From Flavobacterium panacagri (GTDB lineage: Bacteria; Bacteroidota; Bacteroidia; Flavobacteriales; Flavobacteriaceae): a stretch of DNA of 64,000 nucleotides. The first letter of the stretch is position 1; each line of letters starts with the position of its first letter. The stretch is from assembly GCF_030378165.1 (NCBI RefSeq), contig NZ_CP119766.1, positions 3,038,001 to 3,102,000 of the forward strand, given 5' to 3'. The notes beneath the pieces are model-generated. The model searched no databases. It was not told the origin of the DNA and saw only the letters and a list, made by a program, of their open reading frames with translations. The translations under genes and the position numbers were made by a program. Below are positions 50,817 through 59,194 of the stretch, one piece after another.

Positions 50817-52181
50817 TTATACAGTCATCGAAAACAAGTTGGTTTCCGGTGACTTTCTTTTTAGATGTAAATCGAAAGCCATACAAATATTACGTACAAA
50901 AGGCCTTCCTTCTTCTGTGATTTTAATTGAATTTTCTTCAATAACAATTAAACCATCATTTTCTATTTCTTGTAAAGCAATTAAAACTTCAGGAAGTTCT
51001 GAGAAATTTAAAGATTCTTTTGTCCAGGAAGTCTGCAGTTCGCAAGTTAAATTCAGAATGTGTTTTCTAATAATTAAATCTTCTTCATTTAAAATATGTC
51101 CTTTTACAACTGGTAGTTTATCCCATTCTAATAATTGGTAATAATCTTCTAGATTTTTAGTGTTTTGGGCAAAACTATACCAGCTGTCACTAATCGAAGA
51201 AACGCCTAAACCAATCATTACTTGTGTTTTTGAAGCACTATATCCCATAAAATTTCGATGTAAATTACCATTATGAGCGGCTTTATATAAACTATCAGCT
51301 TCTAAAGCAAAATGATCCATTCCTATTTCATGATAACCGTTTTGCGAAAGCAATTTTTTTCCTGTTTCATAAAGCTGTCTTTTTTCGGCATCTTTTGGCA
51401 GGTTTTCGTCGTTAAAGCCACGTTGTCCGTTTCCTTTTATCCACGGCACATGAGCGTAACTGTAAAAAGCCAATCGATCTGGTTTTAAAGAATTTGTTTT
51501 TTCAACCGTATCTATAACATCTTCGATAGTTTGAAATGGAAGCCCAAAAATTATGTCATGACCTATAGAAGTATAACCAATTTCCTTGGCCCAAAAAGTG
51601 ACTTTAGCAACATTATGAAACGGCTGAATTCGGTTAATGGCTTGCTGTACTTTTGCAGCATAATCCTGAACTCCAAAACTCACTCGGCGAAAGCCTAAAT
51701 CATATAATTTTTTTAATTGTTCGTGAGTAGTATTATTGGGATGTCCTTCAAAACTAAATTCATGGTTTTCAGCTTTTACAGCATAACTGAATATTCCATT
51801 AATCAGCAATTCTAGGTTTTCTTTAGAAAAGAATGTAGGTGTTCCGCCTCCTAAATGAATTTCTTTAATAACAGGTTTTTCGGGAAGTATTTTACAGTAC
51901 AAATACCACTCTTTTAAAAGTGCTTTAATGTAAGTTTCTTCAACAGAATGATTTTTGGTAATTCGTTTGTTACATCCGCAGAAAGTACACATGCTTTCAC
52001 AGAAAGGCAGATGAATATATAAACTAATTCCGTTTTTTGAATTGCTTTCAGAAAATGATTTTTGTAAAGAAGTGATCCATTTTTCAGTTGTGAAATCAGC
52101 TTCGTTCCAATACGGAACTGTCGGATAACTTGTATATCTTGGACCAGGGACATTGTATTTTTGTGTCAAAGAGATTTTCAT
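50817..52181 (-). CDS. hemN: Oxygen-independent coproporphyrinogen III oxidase
   Basis: A 454-residue radical SAM enzyme. YIHLPFCESMCTFCGCNK (about 50-67) with the CxxxCxxC cluster plus a further Cys, HLGGGTPTFFS (about 110), and the HemN C-terminal tail region. It oxidatively decarboxylates coproporphyrinogen III without oxygen, for heme in micro-oxic or anoxic growth. It matches the cbb3 oxidase by logic. Its upstream Fnr-type palindrome supports common control with the oxidase. Confidence 0.95.
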   Translation of the reverse strand: MKISLTQKYNVPGPRYTSYPTVPYWNEADFTTEKWITSLQKSFSESNSKNGISLYIHLPFCESMCTFCGCNKRITKNHSVEETYIKALLKEWYLYCKILPEKPVIKEIHLGGGTPTFFSKENLELLINGIFSYAVKAENHEFSFEGHPNNTTHEQLKKLYDLGFRRVSFGVQDYAAKVQQAINRIQPFHNVAKVTFWAKEIGYTSIGHDIIFGLPFQTIEDVIDTVEKTNSLKPDRLAFYSYAHVPWIKGNGQRGFNDENLPKDAEKRQLYETGKKLLSQNGYHEIGMDHFALEADSLYKAAHNGNLHRNFMGYSASKTQVMIGLGVSSISDSWYSFAQNTKNLEDYYQLLEWDKLPVVKGHILNEEDLIIRKHILNLTCELQTSWTKESLNFSELPEVLIALQEIENDGLIVIEENSIKITEEGRPFVRNICMAFDLHLKRKSPETNLFSMTV

Positions 52182-52232
52182 AATGACGGATTTAGTTTAC
52201 CTCAAAATTAAAACTTCGATGACCGACATAAA

Positions 52233-52246
52233 ATGACAAATATCAT
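52233..52246 (-). promoter_or_regulatory. Fnr-type operator before hemN
   Basis: On the plus strand ATGACAAATATCAT, half-sites ATGAC and ATCAT; on the strand of hemN it reads ATGATATTTGTCAT. Its centre (52239.5) is 36.5 bp from the last base of the -7 box TAATTTTG (minus strand, 52203-52210). This is the same spacing as at 41816-41829 and 44320-44333. Confidence 0.78.
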
Positions 52247-52260
52247 ATAAAAGACAAAAA

Positions 52261-52286
52261 AAAGAGGCTCAATATTGAACCTCTTT
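52261..52286 (-). terminator. Terminator after the 158-aa gene
   Basis: AAAGAGG-TCAAT (52261-52273) and ATTGA-CCTCTTT (52274-52286), 13-bp arms with one mismatch. It lies 15 bp downstream of the gene at 52302-52778 and behind the hemN promoter, so it also keeps the two units apart. Confidence 0.6.
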
Positions 52287-52301
52287 AGCTGAATTAAATA
52301 A

Positions 52302-52778
52302 CTAACGTGAAATAGAATCTTGGATGATTTTATGCCATTTTTTCGCAAACTGATGATCTTGATACACGCTTATTTGTTTAATGCGGTCATCATCAAAATC
52401 ATAGAATGGAATTGTAATCTTTTTAGATGTTTCTTTATCTTGAAATTCGAAATCAATTTTAATAATCGTATCCGAATTTGCATCTGTAGTCGGAATCAAT
52501 TTGCAAGAACTAATTGTGTTTAAATCGACAAATATAGATTCCTGCTGATTTGGATTGAAGTTCATTAAAATGAACTTGTTATTTTTTTGATCCAATGTCA
52601 AAGTTTTATTATTAATTGATTCTGTTAAATCAAAACTCTCTGGATTAGAAGGATTGAATCTCTTCTTAATATTTAAGATTCTCGATTTACTGGCAGCGCT
52701 TGAGCGAGCAGAAAAATATACTGGAATTGCGACAATAATTAAAATCACAATACCCATAATGGTTGTTGTAGTTTCCAT
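52302..52778 (-). CDS. Membrane-anchored hypothetical protein, 158 aa
   Basis: From the ATG at 52778, METTTTIMGIVILIIVAIPVYF is one membrane helix; then a polar domain (SRILNIKKRFNPSNPESFDL; NNKFILMNFNPNQQESIFVD; TKKITIPFYDFDDDRIKQ-like) ends in HQFAKKWHKIIQDSISR. Not recognised. A longer reading upstream starts with an implausible ATG. No neighbour gives a clear role. Confidence 0.78.
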   Translation of the reverse strand: METTTTIMGIVILIIVAIPVYFSARSSAASKSRILNIKKRFNPSNPESFDLTESINNKTLTLDQKNNKFILMNFNPNQQESIFVDLNTISSCKLIPTTDANSDTIIKIDFEFQDKETSKKITIPFYDFDDDRIKQISVYQDHQFAKKWHKIIQDSISR

Positions 52779-52877
52779 GATGTTTTTAATGAAATAAATA
52801 AAATGATGTAAACCCGCATTCAATTAGAAAATGGTTGCAGTTTGAAGAATTAATCTTCGGCTAAAATCAAGTTTTAT

Positions 52878-53225
52878 TTACCAGAAAAAATGGAAAGCAT
52901 AGAGTATGACTAAAACCTTTTTACTTTGGGTTGTAAATAGTTTAGTGTATGCTGTGACAGTAGTAACAGTTTGATGCTGTGGGATAAGCGGTAAAAATGA
53001 ATCCAAGCATTTTAGTATCCCAGACGAATAGCTTTTGATGTTTGCTGCAAATTGATAACTGCCTTGCGGCTGAATAAATGCAGACGAATCTCCAGTCTCT
53101 CTACAGAAATTGGTATCCGTTTTTTGTGTATCATTTATATGCACAGAAGCCGTGTCTGCTTGATAAGCAAACAAACCTGCAATCAAAAGTGCAATAAATA
53201 TAACGGTTTTACGAATCCAATTCAT
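52878..53225 (-). CDS. Exported hypothetical protein, 115 aa
   Basis: MNWIRKTVIFIALLIAGLFAY is a signal peptide or anchor; the following region has Ala-Asp (YQADTASVHINDTQKTDTNF), and TVTAYTKLFTTQSKKVLVILYAFHFFW ends in a second hydrophobic segment, so it may be a two-helix protein. Not recognised. Single gene, 100 bp upstream of the gene at 52302-52778 and co-directional. Confidence 0.72.
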   Translation of the reverse strand: MNWIRKTVIFIALLIAGLFAYQADTASVHINDTQKTDTNFCRETGDSSAFIQPQGSYQFAANIKSYSSGILKCLDSFLPLIPQHQTVTTVTAYTKLFTTQSKKVLVILYAFHFFW

Positions 53226-53292
53226 GTCGGCGAATTTAAGTCATAAAACACAATTAATGAAATTTTATAGAATTAATTAACAAACAAAAATT

Positions 53293-53325
53293 ATCCTCAG
53301 CTTTTTATGGAAAAAAACTGAGGAT
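53293..53325 (-). terminator. Terminator after the DoxX gene
   Basis: ATCCTCAG (53293-53300) and CTGAGGAT (53318-53325), with T and A tracts next to the stem that lengthen it. It lies 8 bp past the DoxX gene, reading leftwards. Confidence 0.7.
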
Positions 53326-53333
53326 TTATAAGT

Positions 53334-53756
53334 TTATTGTTGCATTTTGAAATAATAATCTGCAGAATGTTTACCGCTTCCATAAAACAAGAAGAAGATG
53401 CAGACTAACAAAACCACTATAGCTAGAAGTAAGCTTTCGGAGTGCATTTTGCCCATGAAATTTACGAGAACAGCACCAAATAAAATAGGCAATTGAGCCG
53501 CAATTGCCAAACGGGTTAATAGTCCAAAAATAATCATTATACCACCAATCATATGAGCAGGAGCAATGTAATGCAGCATAAACATTCCTCCTCCAAATTT
53601 ATCAATAGGGGAAATTAAATCATGCAGGTACTGAATATTGGTGACAAACGAGACACCTTTCATAAATAAAAATCCACCCAAAACAATACGTACTAGATCA
53701 ACTGGTAAATAAGTGTGCGAGTTCGCCCATTTATTCAAACTTTTTACATTTTCCAT
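53334..53756 (-). CDS. DoxX-family membrane protein
   Basis: A 140-residue protein with four helices (LPVDLVRIVLGGFLFMKGVSF; MLHYIAPAHMIGGIMIIFGLL; LAIAAQLPILFGAVLVNFMG; LLLAIVVLLVCIFFLFYG) and RxxxG/G motifs of the DoxX family. The family links to thiosulfate oxidation and to membrane quinone or thiol stress; the role here is unknown. Single gene. Confidence 0.88.
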   Translation of the reverse strand: MENVKSLNKWANSHTYLPVDLVRIVLGGFLFMKGVSFVTNIQYLHDLISPIDKFGGGMFMLHYIAPAHMIGGIMIIFGLLTRLAIAAQLPILFGAVLVNFMGKMHSESLLLAIVVLLVCIFFLFYGSGKHSADYYFKMQQ

Positions 53757-53878
53757 GATGTTGTGTGATTAAAAATTGTATATAAAGTTACTAATTTTTG
53801 ATCATATATGTATTTTAAACAGTCTTAAAATAAGTTTTTCGCTTTTTATTTAACGTATCGTTGTGAATTATTTAATTG

Positions 53879-55507
53879 TTAAACCTGAATTACACCCAGG
53901 TTAAATGGTTTTTGAATAGGAGCATGGTTCGCAGCTTCGATTCCCATTGATATCCAGGTTCTAGTATCTAATGGATCTATGATAGCATCTGTCCAAAGTC
54001 TTGATGCTGCATAATAGGGAGAAGTCTGCTCGTCGTAGCGCGCTTTTATTTTATTGAAAAGTTCTGTTTCTTTAGCTTCATCAATGATTTCTCCTTTCGC
54101 TTTAAGCGAAGAAGCTTCAATTTGTGCTAAAACTTTTGCGGCTTGAGTACCACCCATTACGGCTAATTCTGCACTTGGCCATGCAAAAATTAATCTTGGG
54201 TCATACGCTTTGCCACACATGGCATAATTTCCTGCTCCGTATGAATTTCCGACAATAACAGTAAATTTTGGTACTACAGAATTACTTACGGCATTTACCA
54301 TTTTAGCACCGTCTTTAATAATACCGCCATGTTCCGATTTTGAACCAACCATAAATCCGGTTACGTCTTGTAAAAACACCAACGGAATTTTCTTTTGATT
54401 ACAATTGGCAATAAAACGAGTCGCTTTATCGGCACTGTCAGAATAGATTACACCGCCAAACTGCATTTCGCCTTTTTTCGTTTTGACCACTTTACGCTGA
54501 TTGGCTACAATTCCAACTGCCCAACCATCAATTCTGGCATAACCAGTTATAAGAGATTGTCCATAACCGTCTTTGTAAGCTTCAAATTCTGAATTATCAA
54601 CCAAACGTTTGATGATTTCCATCATGTCATATTGTTCCGTTCTGGCTTTTGGAAGAATTCCGTAAATATCGTTTGGTTCTAAAGCTGGTTTTTCCGCTTT
54701 GATTCGGCTGTAGCCTGCTTTGTCAAAATCACCAATTTTATCTACAATATTTTTGATTTTGTCTAATGCGTCTTTATCATCTTTCGCTTTATAATCGGTT
54801 ACGCCTGAAATTTCACAGTGAGTTGTGGCACCGCCTAAAGTTTCATTATCAATAGTTTCTCCAATTGCTGCTTTTACCAAATAACTTCCCGCAAGGAAAA
54901 TACTTCCCGTTTTGTCTACAATCAAAGCTTCATCACTCATAATTGGCAGATAAGCACCGCCTGCAACACAGCTTCCCATGACGGCAGCAATCTGTGTAAT
55001 TCCCATACTGCTCATTTGAGCGTTGTTTCTAAAGATACGTCCAAAATGTTCTTTATCTGGAAAAATTTCATCCTGCATTGGCAGATAAACTCCTGCGCTG
55101 TCTACAAGATAAATAATAGGAAGTCGGTTTTCCATAGCAATTTCCTGTGCACGAAGGTTTTTCTTTCCTGTTATTGGAAACCATGCGCCGGCTTTTACGG
55201 TAGCATCATTAGCAACAACAATACATTGTTTCCCTTTGATGTAACCAATTTTCACCACCACACCGCCAGATGGACATCCGCCGTGTTCTGGATACATTCC
55301 TTCTCCAGCAAAACCGCCAATTTCAATACTTTTAGAATTTTCGTCCAATAAATAAGCGATTCTTTCACGAGCCGTCATTTTACCTTCGGCATGCAGTTTT
55401 TCGATACGTTTTTCGCCTCCGCCTAATTTTACTTTAGCAAATTTTTGTTTTAATTCAGAAAGGAGCAGTTTATTGTGATCTTCGTTTTTATTGAAGTTTA
55501 AATCCAT
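53879..55507 (-). CDS. Acyl-CoA carboxylase beta subunit (carboxyltransferase)
   Basis: A 542-residue enzyme with the two crotonase-fold halves of a biotin-dependent carboxyltransferase. EKLHAEGKMTARERIAYLLDE, GCPSGGVVVKIGYIKGKQCI and QIAAVMGSCVAGGAYLPIMS (about 175-194) in the first half, PLVFLQDVTGFMVGSKSEHGG and VIVGNSYGAGNYAMCGKAYDPR in the second half match the methylcrotonyl-CoA and propionyl-CoA carboxylase group. No alpha or biotin-carrier subunit is adjacent. The acyl substrate is likely methylcrotonyl- or propionyl-CoA. Confidence 0.92.
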   Translation of the reverse strand: MDLNFNKNEDHNKLLLSELKQKFAKVKLGGGEKRIEKLHAEGKMTARERIAYLLDENSKSIEIGGFAGEGMYPEHGGCPSGGVVVKIGYIKGKQCIVVANDATVKAGAWFPITGKKNLRAQEIAMENRLPIIYLVDSAGVYLPMQDEIFPDKEHFGRIFRNNAQMSSMGITQIAAVMGSCVAGGAYLPIMSDEALIVDKTGSIFLAGSYLVKAAIGETIDNETLGGATTHCEISGVTDYKAKDDKDALDKIKNIVDKIGDFDKAGYSRIKAEKPALEPNDIYGILPKARTEQYDMMEIIKRLVDNSEFEAYKDGYGQSLITGYARIDGWAVGIVANQRKVVKTKKGEMQFGGVIYSDSADKATRFIANCNQKKIPLVFLQDVTGFMVGSKSEHGGIIKDGAKMVNAVSNSVVPKFTVIVGNSYGAGNYAMCGKAYDPRLIFAWPSAELAVMGGTQAAKVLAQIEASSLKAKGEIIDEAKETELFNKIKARYDEQTSPYYAASRLWTDAIIDPLDTRTWISMGIEAANHAPIQKPFNLGVIQV

Positions 55508-55674
55508 GATATAGTATTGATTTTACAAAATAATGTTGGCTAATTTACAAAATCAATTGAAATAAATGAGTGGCTTTAGGAATTAAGAAATAGTTTGTAA
55601 ATGTTTTTTTGATGTATTTTTCAAAATAGGCAGTAGAAGTATAAATCAATTATTTTTCTTTATTTTGCCATTTC

Positions 55675-55688
55675 ATACTAATTAGTAT
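55675..55688. promoter_or_regulatory. TetR operator before the tetR gene
   Basis: ATACTAATTAGTAT, a perfect 14-bp palindrome, 5 bp before the ATG at 55694 and just past a TATTTTGC box (55661-55668). The same core, in a longer palindrome, is at 56296-56321 before the following membrane cassette. This suggests autoregulation by blocking transcription. Confidence 0.72.
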
Positions 55689-55693
55689 TTTTT

Positions 55694-56284
55694 ATGTCAA
55701 AAGCGGCAAATACGAGACTGAACATTCTTCATAAAGCCTTTGAGTTGATTTATACCAAAGGCTATCAAACTACAAGTATTGATGAAATCATTGCCACTAC
55801 ACAGGTTACGAAAGGAGCTTTTTATTACCATTTTAAAACAAAAGACGAAATGGGAGTTGCTATTATTGAAGAAATTCTGAAGCCAACTATGCAGGAACAT
55901 TTCATAAAACCAACAGAAGCTTCTCAAAATCCAATTGAAGATTTTTATAATATGATTTCGTATTTACTGCTCGAAGATCCTTTTCTGCAGGTAAAATATG
56001 GTTGTCCAGTTGGCAATCTTACGCAGGAAATGGCGCCATGGAATAACAGATTCAGTGAAGCTTTAGCGGAATTGGTTGATCTATGGAAAAAGACGATCAT
56101 AGATTCAATCGAAAGAGGAAAAGAGTCGGGTTTAATCCGTAAAGATGTCGCGGGAGAGCAAGTGGCATTTTTTATCTTATCAGGCTATTGGGGAATACGA
56201 AATTTTGGAAAACTCCAAAATGATAATTCGTCGTATCTCGTTTATTTAAAAGAACTTAAGAGCTATTTGAATGGCTTGAAGTAA
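55694..56284 (+). CDS. TetR/AcrR-family regulator
   Basis: A 196-residue regulator. The N-terminal HTH (about 10-55) is TTSIDEIIATTQVTKGAFYYHFKTKDEM; the C-terminal ligand domain (about 75-196) resembles the TetR_C types with YGCPVGNLTQEMAPWN. It may respond to a small lipophilic molecule. Its gene is preceded by the palindrome ATACTAATTAGTAT and followed by a longer copy before the membrane cassette, so it likely represses itself and the cassette. Confidence 0.93.
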   Translation: MSKAANTRLNILHKAFELIYTKGYQTTSIDEIIATTQVTKGAFYYHFKTKDEMGVAIIEEILKPTMQEHFIKPTEASQNPIEDFYNMISYLLLEDPFLQVKYGCPVGNLTQEMAPWNNRFSEALAELVDLWKKTIIDSIERGKESGLIRKDVAGEQVAFFILSGYWGIRNFGKLQNDNSSYLVYLKELKSYLNGLK

Positions 56285-56295
56285 AATTATTTTTC

Positions 56296-56321
56296 AAAAA
56301 CATACTAATTAGTATGTTTTT
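56296..56321. promoter_or_regulatory. TetR operator before the membrane cassette
   Basis: A perfect 26-bp palindrome with centre CATACTAATTAGTATG. It lies 3 bp upstream of the -7 box TATATTTG (56325-56332) and 32 bp before the ATG at 56354, in the -33 to -13 region. A bound regulator would block the polymerase. It contains the same 14-bp core as the site at 55675-55688. Confidence 0.8.
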
Positions 56322-56324
56322 AAA

Positions 56325-56332
56325 TATATTTG
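56325..56332 (+). promoter_or_regulatory. -7 box of the membrane cassette
   Basis: TATATTTG, 21 nt before the ATG at 56354, directly after the 26-bp TetR-type palindrome. Confidence 0.55.
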
Positions 56333-56353
56333 CATTGTCTAAATCAAAAAACA

Positions 56354-56812
56354 ATGTATCAAACACTTTTAGTCGGCCATTCTTTTATGCGATGGCTTGT
56401 ATTGTTAAGCTTATTGTATTCTATTTTTATTGCTTACAAAGGTTATTCTCAAAAACTTCCTTTTACTAAGAAAGCTAATTTATTAAGGCATTGGACGGCT
56501 ACTATTGCTCATATCCAGCTTCTTTTTGGAATATTGGTTTATCTGCAGAGCCCGATTGTGAAATATTTTTGGAGAAATTATAAAGAAGAATTTCAAAATC
56601 TGGATGCTTCATTTTTTGGACTAATTCACATTGTTTTGATGTTAGTTGCTATAATCATCATCACAATTGGTTCCGCTTTAGCGAAAAGGAAACTTTCAGA
56701 TCAACAGAAATTCAAAACGATGTTAGTTTGGTTTTCTATTGCCTTAATCATCATTTTTATTGCCATTCCTTGGCCATTTTCACCTCTTGCGAATCGACCT
56801 TATTTTAGATAA
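56354..56812 (+). CDS. Four-helix membrane protein (cytochrome-b-like)
   Basis: A 152-residue protein from the ATG at 56354; the TTG at 56330 overlaps the -7 box and is rejected. Four hydrophobic helices: FMRWLVLLSLLYSIFIAYKG, WTATIAHIQLLFGILVYL, FFGLIHIVLMLVAIIIITIG and MLVWFSIALIIIFIAIPW. His in VGHSFMRW, LRHWTATIAHI and GLIHIVLM could bind heme, as in cytochrome b-like proteins, but a heme function is not proven. First gene of the cassette under a TetR-type palindrome. Confidence 0.82.
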   Translation: MYQTLLVGHSFMRWLVLLSLLYSIFIAYKGYSQKLPFTKKANLLRHWTATIAHIQLLFGILVYLQSPIVKYFWRNYKEEFQNLDASFFGLIHIVLMLVAIIIITIGSALAKRKLSDQQKFKTMLVWFSIALIIIFIAIPWPFSPLANRPYFR

Positions 56813-56814
56813 TT

Positions 56815-57123
56815 ATGAAAAATTTATTTCAAACAAATACCGGACGTTTAAGAATTATTGGGTTTCTTGAAGGCACATCACTTTTGATTTTACTTTTTAT
56901 AGCAATGCCAATGAAATATATTTTTGAAATGCCGTTTCTAACAAGACCTGTAGGAACCATTCATGGCGCTCTGTTTTTGCTTTTTATATTTAATGCTTTA
57001 AGTGTTGGAGTAGAGCAGAATTGGAAATTTAGGGATACAACTTGGAAAGTGCTTTTGGCTTGTGTAATTCCATTTGGTACTTTTTACATTGATTATAGAA
57101 TTCTAAGTAAAATTCAAAATTAG
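56815..57123 (+). CDS. DUF3817 membrane protein
   Basis: A 102-residue protein with three helices (GRLRIIGFLEGTSLLILLFIA; VGTIHGALFLLFIFNAL; WKVLLACVIPFGTFYID) and the DUF3817 core FLEGTSLLILLFIAMPMKY and RPVGTIHGALFLLF. Function unknown; members often stand in small membrane cassettes. It starts 2 bp after the previous gene and belongs to the TetR-controlled cassette. Confidence 0.9.
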   Translation: MKNLFQTNTGRLRIIGFLEGTSLLILLFIAMPMKYIFEMPFLTRPVGTIHGALFLLFIFNALSVGVEQNWKFRDTTWKVLLACVIPFGTFYIDYRILSKIQN

Positions 57124-57130
57124 TGAAGTT

Positions 57131-57337
57131 ATGATTTTTGTATTCAAAACAAACGTTGACAGCATTTCTAAAGTGAAAAAAGTTACGCCAAAACTAAATC
57201 AGTTATTTCCCAATTCAAAATGGAATTTTGATCTAGAAGATTGTGATTATATTCTACGATTTGAGTGTAAAGATGATATTATCGAAAAGGTAATTTTCTT
57301 AATGAAAGTAATTGGCTTTGAATGTGAAGTATTATAA
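57131..57337 (+). CDS. Small HMA-like protein, 68 aa
   Basis: A 68-residue ferredoxin-like protein (FVFKTNVDSISKVKKVTPKL; WNFDLEDCDYILRFECKD; VIFLMKVIGFECEVL) that resembles the fold of metal-carrier (HMA) domains. It lacks the CxxC metal pair of HMA domains, so it is probably not a metal carrier. Third gene of the cassette, 7 bp after the DUF3817 gene, probably co-transcribed with it. Confidence 0.72.
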   Translation: MIFVFKTNVDSISKVKKVTPKLNQLFPNSKWNFDLEDCDYILRFECKDDIIEKVIFLMKVIGFECEVL

Positions 57338-57342
57338 AAACA

Positions 57343-57374
57343 AAAAAACATCCGTAGAAGCGGATGTTTTTTAT
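57343..57374. terminator. Bidirectional terminator
   Basis: Perfect 12-bp arms AAAAAACATCCG (57343-57354) and its complement (57361-57372), between the convergent cassette and lpxD. Confidence 0.8.
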
Positions 57375-57390
57375 ATAAATTATAATTGAA

Positions 57391-58389
57391 TTATTTTTTA
57401 GGTGCACAAACCATTCGTTTTAACATTGCCCATTGTTTTAGGGCATCACGAGCTTCAACTGCAGGATAACCCAGCATTGTTTTTCCAGCAGGAACGTCTC
57501 CAGTTACACCAGATCCTGCGCCAATGACAGCTCCGTCTCCAATAGTGGTGTGATCTTTTATAGAAGCGCTTCCGCCAATAATAACACCGTTTCCTAAAGT
57601 TACAGAACCTGCTAAACCACTGTTTCCAGCCATAATACAGAACTTTCCAAGTTTGCTGTTATGTCCAATTTGAACTAAATTATCTATTTTACAGCCATCT
57701 CCTAAAATTGTAGAACTGAATTTTCCGCGGTCAACACATGAATTTGCGCCAATTTCAACTCCGTTTCCAATGATTACATTTCCAATTTGCGGTATCTTTA
57801 CTAGTCCTTTTTCACTGCAAGGGCGAAATCCGAAACCATCTGCTCCAATGGTTGCGTTTGGATGAATGATACAATCACTTCCAACATGACAACGCTCTCG
57901 AATCACTGTTCCAGACCAGATAATAGTGTTTTTCCCAACTGTGGATTCGTCTAAAATAGTGACATTTGGATAGATTACTGCATTGGCACCAATTTCGACT
58001 TTTGGCCCAATATAGCAGCCAGCACCTATTTTGGCACCTTCGCCAATTACAGCGGTTTCATCTATAGTAGCTGTTCTGTGGATATTGTTATGAAAAATTG
58101 GAGTCGGCGGAGCAAAAAGAGCAAGAATTTGGGACATTGCCAAATCGGCATTTTTTACTTTTATAAAAGCACGATTTTCTCCAGGTTCAATCGAAATGTC
58201 TTCGTTGACTACAGCAATGGATGCATTAGAAGTCGACCAGTATTTTTCATATTTTTTATTTCCAATAAATGAGATTTCTGAAGTCGTTGCTTTTTCTAAT
58301 TGTTCTGTGGCGTTTATGGTTTGTGAAGTACTGCCGCAAATTACGCCATTAATAACTTCATTAATTTCTTGAATTGAATAGAATCTCAT
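57391..58389 (-). CDS. lpxD: UDP-3-O-acylglucosamine N-acyltransferase
   Basis: A 332-residue enzyme from the ATG at 58389 (the frame runs upstream to a TTG at 58395). N-terminal uridine-binding domain (about 1-100; [14 protein letters not shown]), then a left-handed beta-helix of hexapeptide repeats ([34 protein letters not shown]), the catalytic His region ([10 protein letters not shown], about 237) and a C-terminal helix. It adds the second 3-hydroxyacyl chain to lipid A. Single gene here; the usual lpxA/fabZ/lpxB neighbours are absent. Confidence 0.93.
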   Translation of the reverse strand: MRFYSIQEINEVINGVICGSTSQTINATEQLEKATTSEISFIGNKKYEKYWSTSNASIAVVNEDISIEPGENRAFIKVKNADLAMSQILALFAPPTPIFHNNIHRTATIDETAVIGEGAKIGAGCYIGPKVEIGANAVIYPNVTILDESTVGKNTIIWSGTVIRERCHVGSDCIIHPNATIGADGFGFRPCSEKGLVKIPQIGNVIIGNGVEIGANSCVDRGKFSSTILGDGCKIDNLVQIGHNSKLGKFCIMAGNSGLAGSVTLGNGVIIGGSASIKDHTTIGDGAVIGAGSGVTGDVPAGKTMLGYPAVEARDALKQWAMLKRMVCAPKK

Positions 58390-58718
58390 TGACAAATTTA
58401 ATAGATTGTGGGTTATTTTTTGCCAAATAAAATGAATTACATTCTAATTACCTAATTAATTTTTTCGGTTTCTTAATAAAAAAATAAAATAATAATGTAA
58501 TTTTTGAAAAATTAACATTTAAAATATTAATTTAATGAGAGTTTTTTAAGGTGTTGAATGGCTGTGACTTAGATTTTGAGTAAAATCAATTCGAAATTTA
58601 GAAGAAAAAATAAATTATTTAATTGTTAAGTGATGGCTTACATTTGTTTTGTTAAATCACTTAATTGTTGATAGTTATAAAAAAAGCGATTCACTTTTAA
58701 GGAATCGCTTTCTGTAAA
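58390..58718. other. Intergenic region of 329 bp
   Basis: Very AT-rich gap between lpxD and msrB. It holds an inverted repeat TTAAGTGAT (58626-58634) and ATCACTTAA (58656-58664), and the msrB terminator AAAGCGATTC...GAATCGCTTT (58683-58711). I see no coding frame and no RNA gene; the lpxD promoter should lie at its left end. Confidence 0.5.
58683..58711 (-). terminator. Terminator after msrB
   Basis: Perfect 10-bp arms AAAGCGATTC (58683-58692) and GAATCGCTTT (58702-58711), flanked on the downstream side by AAAAA (T on the strand of msrB), 8 bp past the stop. Confidence 0.75.
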
Positions 58719-59165
58719 TTATTCTTTAATTTTTGATAAAGAAACTGCGTTTATACAGTAACGTAAACCACTTGGTGGTGGGCCATCTGGAAAAATATGT
58801 CCCAAATGTGCGTCGCATACGTTGCATACCACTTCAACACGAACCATTCCGTAAGATCTGTCAGCATGATATGCGATAGCATTTTCTTTGATTGGCTGTG
58901 TGAAAGAAGGCCATCCTGTTCCTGATTCAAATTTTTCACTTGCATCAAAAAGAACAGTTCCGCAGCACTTGCATTCGTAAATGCCAGGATCAAATAAACT
59001 GCATAATTCAGAGCTAAAAGATCTTTCGGTGCCTTTTAGACGTGTTACCTGAAATTCTTCTGGAGTTAAGATTTGTTTCCATTCTTCCTCCGTTTTTTCC
59101 ACTCTTTTTTCAGGAGCTGGATTTCCTTTATTTGTAAAATGAATTACATCTGCCCATTTTATCAT
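58719..59165 (-). CDS. msrB: Peptide-methionine (R)-S-oxide reductase
   Basis: A 148-residue enzyme. Zinc cysteines in CKCCGTVLFDASEKFESGTGWPSF (about 60-83) and CNVCDAHLGHIFPDGPPP (about 108-125), and the catalytic Cys in GLRYCINAVSL (about 132). It reduces methionine-R-sulfoxide in proteins with thioredoxin. No signal peptide, so cytoplasmic. The next gene to the right (59195-60049) is co-directional, 29 bp upstream. Confidence 0.95.
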   Translation of the reverse strand: MIKWADVIHFTNKGNPAPEKRVEKTEEEWKQILTPEEFQVTRLKGTERSFSSELCSLFDPGIYECKCCGTVLFDASEKFESGTGWPSFTQPIKENAIAYHADRSYGMVRVEVVCNVCDAHLGHIFPDGPPPSGLRYCINAVSLSKIKE

Positions 59166-59194
59166 AACTATTTTTTTTAGTAAATATGAAAAGT

